From Alkaliphilus oremlandii OhILAs (lineage in GTDB: Bacteria > Bacillota > Clostridia > Peptostreptococcales > Natronincolaceae): a DNA stretch of 64,000 nucleotides. The stretch spans positions 2,356,001 to 2,420,000 of the forward strand of contig NC_009922.1 in the NCBI RefSeq assembly GCF_000018325.1, given 5' to 3'. The position numbers were made by a program, and so were the translations under genes. Below the pieces are notes generated by a model. That model saw nothing but the letters and a program-made list of their open reading frames with translations, did no database searches and was not told the DNA's origin. Positions within the stretch are counted from its first letter, which is position 1; each line of letters starts with the position of its first letter. Shown piece by piece: positions 60,440 to 64,000 of the stretch.

Positions 60440-61121
60440 AGCCGTACGCCCCCCTTTGCTGGTCGCGAACAACCCTACCCTTTTCTAAGGCAATTACACG
60501 TTGTTGCATCACATCTACAATGTCCTTTGCATGGGTCGCCATTAAGACTGTGGTACCACGCCGATTAATTTGCTTCAACACCTTCATAATCTCCCAGGCC
60601 GTCTCTGGATCTAGATTTCCTGTGGGCTCGTCGGCAATTAATATGGCTGGATTATTTACAATTGCTCTAGCAATGGATACTCTCTGCCTTTCTCCACCGG
60701 ATAACTGATGGGGATATGAAGTAGCTTTATCACTTAACCCTACCATCCCTAATACCATTGGAACCTGTCTTCTAATTTCCTTTGAAGAAGCTTCTATAAT
60801 TTCCATGGCAAAGGCTACATTTTCATAGACGGTTTTATTGGGAAGCAGTCTAAAATCCTGAAAGACAATCCCGATATTTCTTCTGTGATATGGTACTTTA
60901 CGTTTGGATAGCTTCGTTACATCCTGCCCGTTGATGAGAATACTCCCATCCGACAGTTCTTCTTCCTTTAAAATTAGTTTGATAAATGTAGATTTACCAG
61001 CACCACTGGGTCCTACCAAAAATACAAAATCTTCTTTTTCTATTTTTAAATTTATATTGGTTAAGGCTTGTACACCTGTAGAATATGTTTTCGTTACATT
61101 TCTTAATTCAATCACCTTCAT
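60429..61121 (-). CDS. ftsE: Cell division ATP-binding protein FtsE
   Basis: A 230-residue ABC ATPase from ATG 61121 (GGGAG upstream). Walker A G-P-S-G-A-G-K-S-T near 36-44, Q-D-F-R-L-L-P-N-K-T-V-Y-E-N-V in the Q-loop region, signature L-S-G-G-E-R-Q-R-V-S-I-A-R-A and Walker B I-L-I-A-D-E-P-T-G-N-L-D-P. It powers the septal FtsEX complex. First gene of the ftsE-ftsX-envC-ctpA set. Confidence 0.95.
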   Translation of the reverse strand: MKVIELRNVTKTYSTGVQALTNINLKIEKEDFVFLVGPSGAGKSTFIKLILKEEELSDGSILINGQDVTKLSKRKVPYHRRNIGIVFQDFRLLPNKTVYENVAFAMEIIEASSKEIRRQVPMVLGMVGLSDKATSYPHQLSGGERQRVSIARAIVNNPAILIADEPTGNLDPETAWEIMKVLKQINRRGTTVLMATHAKDIVDVMQQRVIALEKGRVVRDQQRGAYGYEG

Positions 61122-61308
61122 CAACTCCCACTGACTATCTTTATTCTTCGACACTTATTTATAATTTCCTTCTAAAAATACTCAAATTTAATATATTAAA
61201 TCAAATAATGACTTTTATCCTACTTTTGTTAAAATATACGCCATCGTTATGGAATCCTCAACATTTTTCTATGTAAACATTATAACAATAGTTCCGACAT
61301 AAATTCAA

Positions 61309-61338
61309 TTGTATTCATTTCCAATAATTTGTTATAAT
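61309..61338 (+). promoter_or_regulatory. Promoter of the 5-formyltetrahydrofolate cyclo-ligase gene
   Basis: TTGTAT (61309-61314), an 18-base spacer and TATAAT (61333-61338), about 45 bases before the start codon, which has AGGAGG just upstream. Confidence 0.7.
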
Positions 61339-61382
61339 AACAATATGATACTGATAATTTCAATACCTTAGGAGGTTCGTAT

Positions 61383-61952
61383 ATGAAAAAAGAAATTAGA
61401 GCAAATATTTTACAACAAAAAAGTCTTATTTCTGATGAAGTTGTAAATAATACCAGCATTTCAATTTTTAATATTCTATCTCAACAAAATTTCTACAAAA
61501 AAGCAAATAATATTATGCTTTATATTTCCTTTGGAAAAGAAGTTGTTACAAAATATATTATAGAGGATCTGCAAAAATCGGGTAAAAGAGTCTTCATTCC
61601 TGTAACCGTTCCCAAAACAAAGGCGCTCATTGTATCAGAGCTAAAAGACTTTGAAAAGGATTTACAGGTAGGTCATTTTGGTGTGATGGAGCCGAAGGAA
61701 GAGGCCCTCCGACCTGTGGACCCTAGTATCCTAGACTTAGTCATTGTACCCGGTGTTGCCTTTGATCAAAGTGGATATCGCATCGGATACGGCGGCGGTT
61801 ACTACGATCGATTTATCCCAAGGCTATCAGCACATGCTACGACAGTGTCTTTAGCCTTCGATATGCAGCTCATTGATAAAGTCCCGACCTCACAATACGA
61901 TATCCCTGTTCAATATATCATAACGGAAAAACAATTGATACAATGTTTATAG
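61383..61952 (+). CDS. 5-formyltetrahydrofolate cyclo-ligase
   Basis: A 189-residue protein of the MTHFS family. The ATP-binding region near residues 3-9 (K-E-I-R-A-N) and the conserved G-Y-G-G-G-Y-Y-D-R-F near 133-142 are visible. It converts 5-formyltetrahydrofolate to methenyltetrahydrofolate. AGGAGG precedes the ATG by about seven bases. Monocistronic, with its own promoter and terminator. Confidence 0.93.
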   Translation: MKKEIRANILQQKSLISDEVVNNTSISIFNILSQQNFYKKANNIMLYISFGKEVVTKYIIEDLQKSGKRVFIPVTVPKTKALIVSELKDFEKDLQVGHFGVMEPKEEALRPVDPSILDLVIVPGVAFDQSGYRIGYGGGYYDRFIPRLSAHATTVSLAFDMQLIDKVPTSQYDIPVQYIITEKQLIQCL

Positions 61953-61961
61953 GAACTATAA

Positions 61962-61999
61962 AGAACCCCAGCTCCCTTTAAAAGAAGATGGGGTTTTAT
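61962..61999. terminator. Intrinsic terminator
   Basis: AACCCCA and TGGGGTT arms followed by TTT. It lies between the converging cyclo-ligase and phosphodiester glycosidase genes and can act on both. Confidence 0.72.
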
Positions 62000-62005
62000 T
62001 GCGAT

Positions 62006-64000
62006 CTATTCAAATAAAGGTTTAATTTGATAGGTCACTTCGTTATTGTTCATATTGAATTCGATATACTTAAAGGCTGCCTGCGGGTTATTTGAGGTAC
62101 TGTTATTGTAACAACCCGTTGAAATGTATCTTACACCATTGATGATGTCCACTGCCAAGTTTTGTCCCTCATATAGAACAAATACCTGTTTTCCTGCTTT
62201 CGCCAGTTCTGCAAAGGTTTCCATCAATAGGTCTGCCTCTAATTTGTCTGTAAATCCTCCATTACCATAGATGGCCTTGTTCATTACAACGAACACATTC
62301 TTCTTGTTGGTGCTTCTTAATAGGTTTTGAAGCCATGGCCACTGATCAAAATTTGTTTTTCTCAATCCATCATTTAAGGTATCTAATTGTATAATCAGGC
62401 TATTGCCTTGCTCGTAAGAGCCATATCCAGATTTCGCTGAAATTATTTGTTTTTGAATCCCATTGCTCAATCTAGCATCGACACTTCCAGTAAATAAAGA
62501 GGCCACATGATTGCTGTTGATGACACTGCTTATCTTATTGCCGACAATTCGATCCAGTAAAGTATAGTTCTTAAACTGAATACCACCATATACAAATAAC
62601 TGCTCTCCTTGCACTTCATACGGTCTATTGTATTTATCTTTAATTACAGTGGCTGAAGGAATATTAGAAGGTGTGTTGATACCGTAAATCGCTTCTAAGC
62701 CGTCAAATAGAATTTGTCCTTTTCCTTTTTGAGCACTATCTGTTTCAACAACGTAAAGTCTTTCTACAGTAACTGGATATACTAAATTTGCGGGTAAATT
62801 CCCTGTGAGGTATTTCCAATCTGTCCAATCTATATTTTTCTTCAAATCGATTACATGCTCTGCACCACTTGCATCCTTCACTTTTGCTCTGATCCAATTG
62901 GTTGATGGTTCTGTTGCATATGCCCAAACCCCTAGACTATTTGCAGGGGAGGTTATTTTGGTATTTCCATCAAAGGCAATATATGCTGCTCTCGTTTCGT
63001 CGGTCTGTGTAAAGTCATATTCTAGCTTTAAAGAATATTTTCCTTCCTTGGCATTGGAATCTAAGGATATATTACCAGTTACAGATTGTGGATAAAGAAG
63101 AAATCCTACATTTAACGCTTCAAATCCGTTAATGACAGCGCTGTTTGATCCAATTGCAACATTCACCTCTGCTACATGATTCCCGATGGTAGCCTGTAGC
63201 TTTGTTAAGCCACTTTTACTTCCAGCAGTGTAAACGCCATCTTTAAAAGAGCCTAGTCCTTGTAAGTCCTTCCATAGAATATCTTTGGCTGGAACCTTCG
63301 CACTATATCCATCTGTATCTACAGCGACCACATTAAAGCTTCTGCTCTGTCCATAGTTGAGCTGCGCTGTTTCAGGTGTAATCTTCATATGGGAAATCTC
63401 TCCTAAAACGTCGATGGTCAATTCTGCTGTAGCACCTAAATATTCAACACCGACTACGGTCCTTCCAGATTTCGTTGGGGTAAAATTCATTCCATTAAAG
63501 GTTCCCTCTCCAGATTTAATAGAAAAACGAACCTGCGAAGGATCTACATGGATTGGATTGTAGTTTTTGTCATAGGCTTTCACAGCGATTTGGCGTGAAA
63601 CACCAACGAAGCTATTTGTATCGTCGGATTCCACATTGATACCACGTAGACTTTCCACTGGTGCTTTTGATATTACTGCAATACCGTTGGTGATTCTTCT
63701 CTCAGAGCCCTCTGAAAGATGGTTTACCACCTTTGAATTGAAGGCACCTTGATCTCGCTTCACCATGGTAGTGGAACCACCACCATCCATTAAAATTGCT
63801 TCATAGCTTCCCAGCTCGATTAAATATTGGGCCAATTGCTTCCCGTCCACGCCGGTATATGAGCTATGTCTTCCATCTATAGTTACAAAAATGATCTGAC
63901 TACGATCTCTCGTAATTCCTATGGCCGTTCTTTGGGCAGCACCGGAAACAGTTTGCGTAAAATTAGCAATCTGTCCGTCCTTCACTAAGGTTGTTCCTCC
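62006..64000 (-). CDS. Phosphodiester glycosidase family (NAGPA) surface protein, partial
   Basis: The reading frame is open to the window edge, so the N-terminus, where a signal peptide would be expected, is missing. The first 130 visible residues are the NAGPA (DUF2233) domain: G-G-T-T-L-V-K-D-G at the edge, R-T-A-I-G-I-T, I-L-M-D-G-G-G-S-T-T-M-V near 85 and I-T-N-G-I-A-V. Beta-sandwich repeats and a C-terminal domain with N-N-S-T-S-N-N-P follow. The family cleaves phosphodiester-linked sugars of wall polymers. An internal GTG at 63985 is not a real start. Confidence 0.85.
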   Translation of the reverse strand, partial: GGTTLVKDGQIANFTQTVSGAAQRTAIGITRDRSQIIFVTIDGRHSSYTGVDGKQLAQYLIELGSYEAILMDGGGSTTMVKRDQGAFNSKVVNHLSEGSERRITNGIAVISKAPVESLRGINVESDDTNSFVGVSRQIAVKAYDKNYNPIHVDPSQVRFSIKSGEGTFNGMNFTPTKSGRTVVGVEYLGATAELTIDVLGEISHMKITPETAQLNYGQSRSFNVVAVDTDGYSAKVPAKDILWKDLQGLGSFKDGVYTAGSKSGLTKLQATIGNHVAEVNVAIGSNSAVINGFEALNVGFLLYPQSVTGNISLDSNAKEGKYSLKLEYDFTQTDETRAAYIAFDGNTKITSPANSLGVWAYATEPSTNWIRAKVKDASGAEHVIDLKKNIDWTDWKYLTGNLPANLVYPVTVERLYVVETDSAQKGKGQILFDGLEAIYGINTPSNIPSATVIKDKYNRPYEVQGEQLFVYGGIQFKNYTLLDRIVGNKISSVINSNHVASLFTGSVDARLSNGIQKQIISAKSGYGSYEQGNSLIIQLDTLNDGLRKTNFDQWPWLQNLLRSTNKKNVFVVMNKAIYGNGGFTDKLEADLLMETFAELAKAGKQVFVLYEGQNLAVDIINGVRYISTGCYNNSTSNNPQAAFKYIEFNMNNNEVTYQIKPLFE

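Overview
The window comes from a low-GC, spore-forming member of the Clostridia. The support is direct: a CwlD germination amidase, a small Spo0E-like phosphatase, AT-rich spacers, AGGAGG-type ribosome binding sites, a selenocysteine formate dehydrogenase and a TTGACA-N17-TATAAT promoter with a Gram-positive SOS box. The overall gene style reminds me of Alkaliphilus, but that is an impression and not a demonstration. No rRNA, tRNA, prophage or CRISPR array was seen.

Layout. 0-6 kb: a B12 lower-ligand assembly and salvage operon (cbiB-cobD-cobU-cobS-cobC-cblT-cblS, minus strand) under a cobalamin riboswitch with its own terminator. 6-11 kb: a Tm-1-like/PEP-hydrolase-like gene pair, then eutH joined to a tungstate/molybdate-type ABC permease and ATPase. 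11-21 kb: cwlD, an iron-regulated DUF3793-flavodoxin pair behind a Fur box, a Gmad2 lipoprotein, a spore-surface-like protein, purL, a spo0E-like gene and nagB. 21-25 kb: a PadR-DUF2812 operon with a clear promoter and palindromic operator, and a set of membrane and lipoprotein genes that includes a substrate-binding domain tethered by about five membrane helices.

25-37.7 kb is an accessory island of low-complexity, AT-rich DNA. It holds hypothetical exported or membrane proteins, an IS3-family element, an IS21-family element with an exact 8-bp target duplication, four decayed copies of one IS200/RAYT-like element with short inverted ends, a 115-bp MITE-like repeat, and two broken DDE transposases.

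37.3-49 kb is the most interesting part. An agr-type quorum-sensing locus is split: agrB-agrD on plus, the response regulator and histidine kinase genes on minus, converging and overlapping at their 3' ends. The AgrD peptide has no cysteine in the expected ring and would need a serine lactone. A divergent pair of 21-bp-spaced direct repeats lies between agrB and a secreted 344-residue protein. The same module recurs about 11 kb away, upstream of two paralogous secreted proteins with eight cysteines each (CHPGD...CGC...CCCG...YC). I infer a local agr regulon. Between the two modules lies a NADH-linked formate dehydrogenase complex (NuoE-like, NuoF-like, an extra Fe-S subunit, selenocysteine FdhA and a ferritin-like protein).

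49-64 kb is core genome: uvrC, a PilZ-domain gene, uvrA and uvrB (SOS promoter), then ctpA, an EnvC-like M23 peptidase, ftsX and ftsE (cell division and wall remodelling), 5-formyltetrahydrofolate cyclo-ligase, and a phosphodiester glycosidase family gene cut by the window edge.
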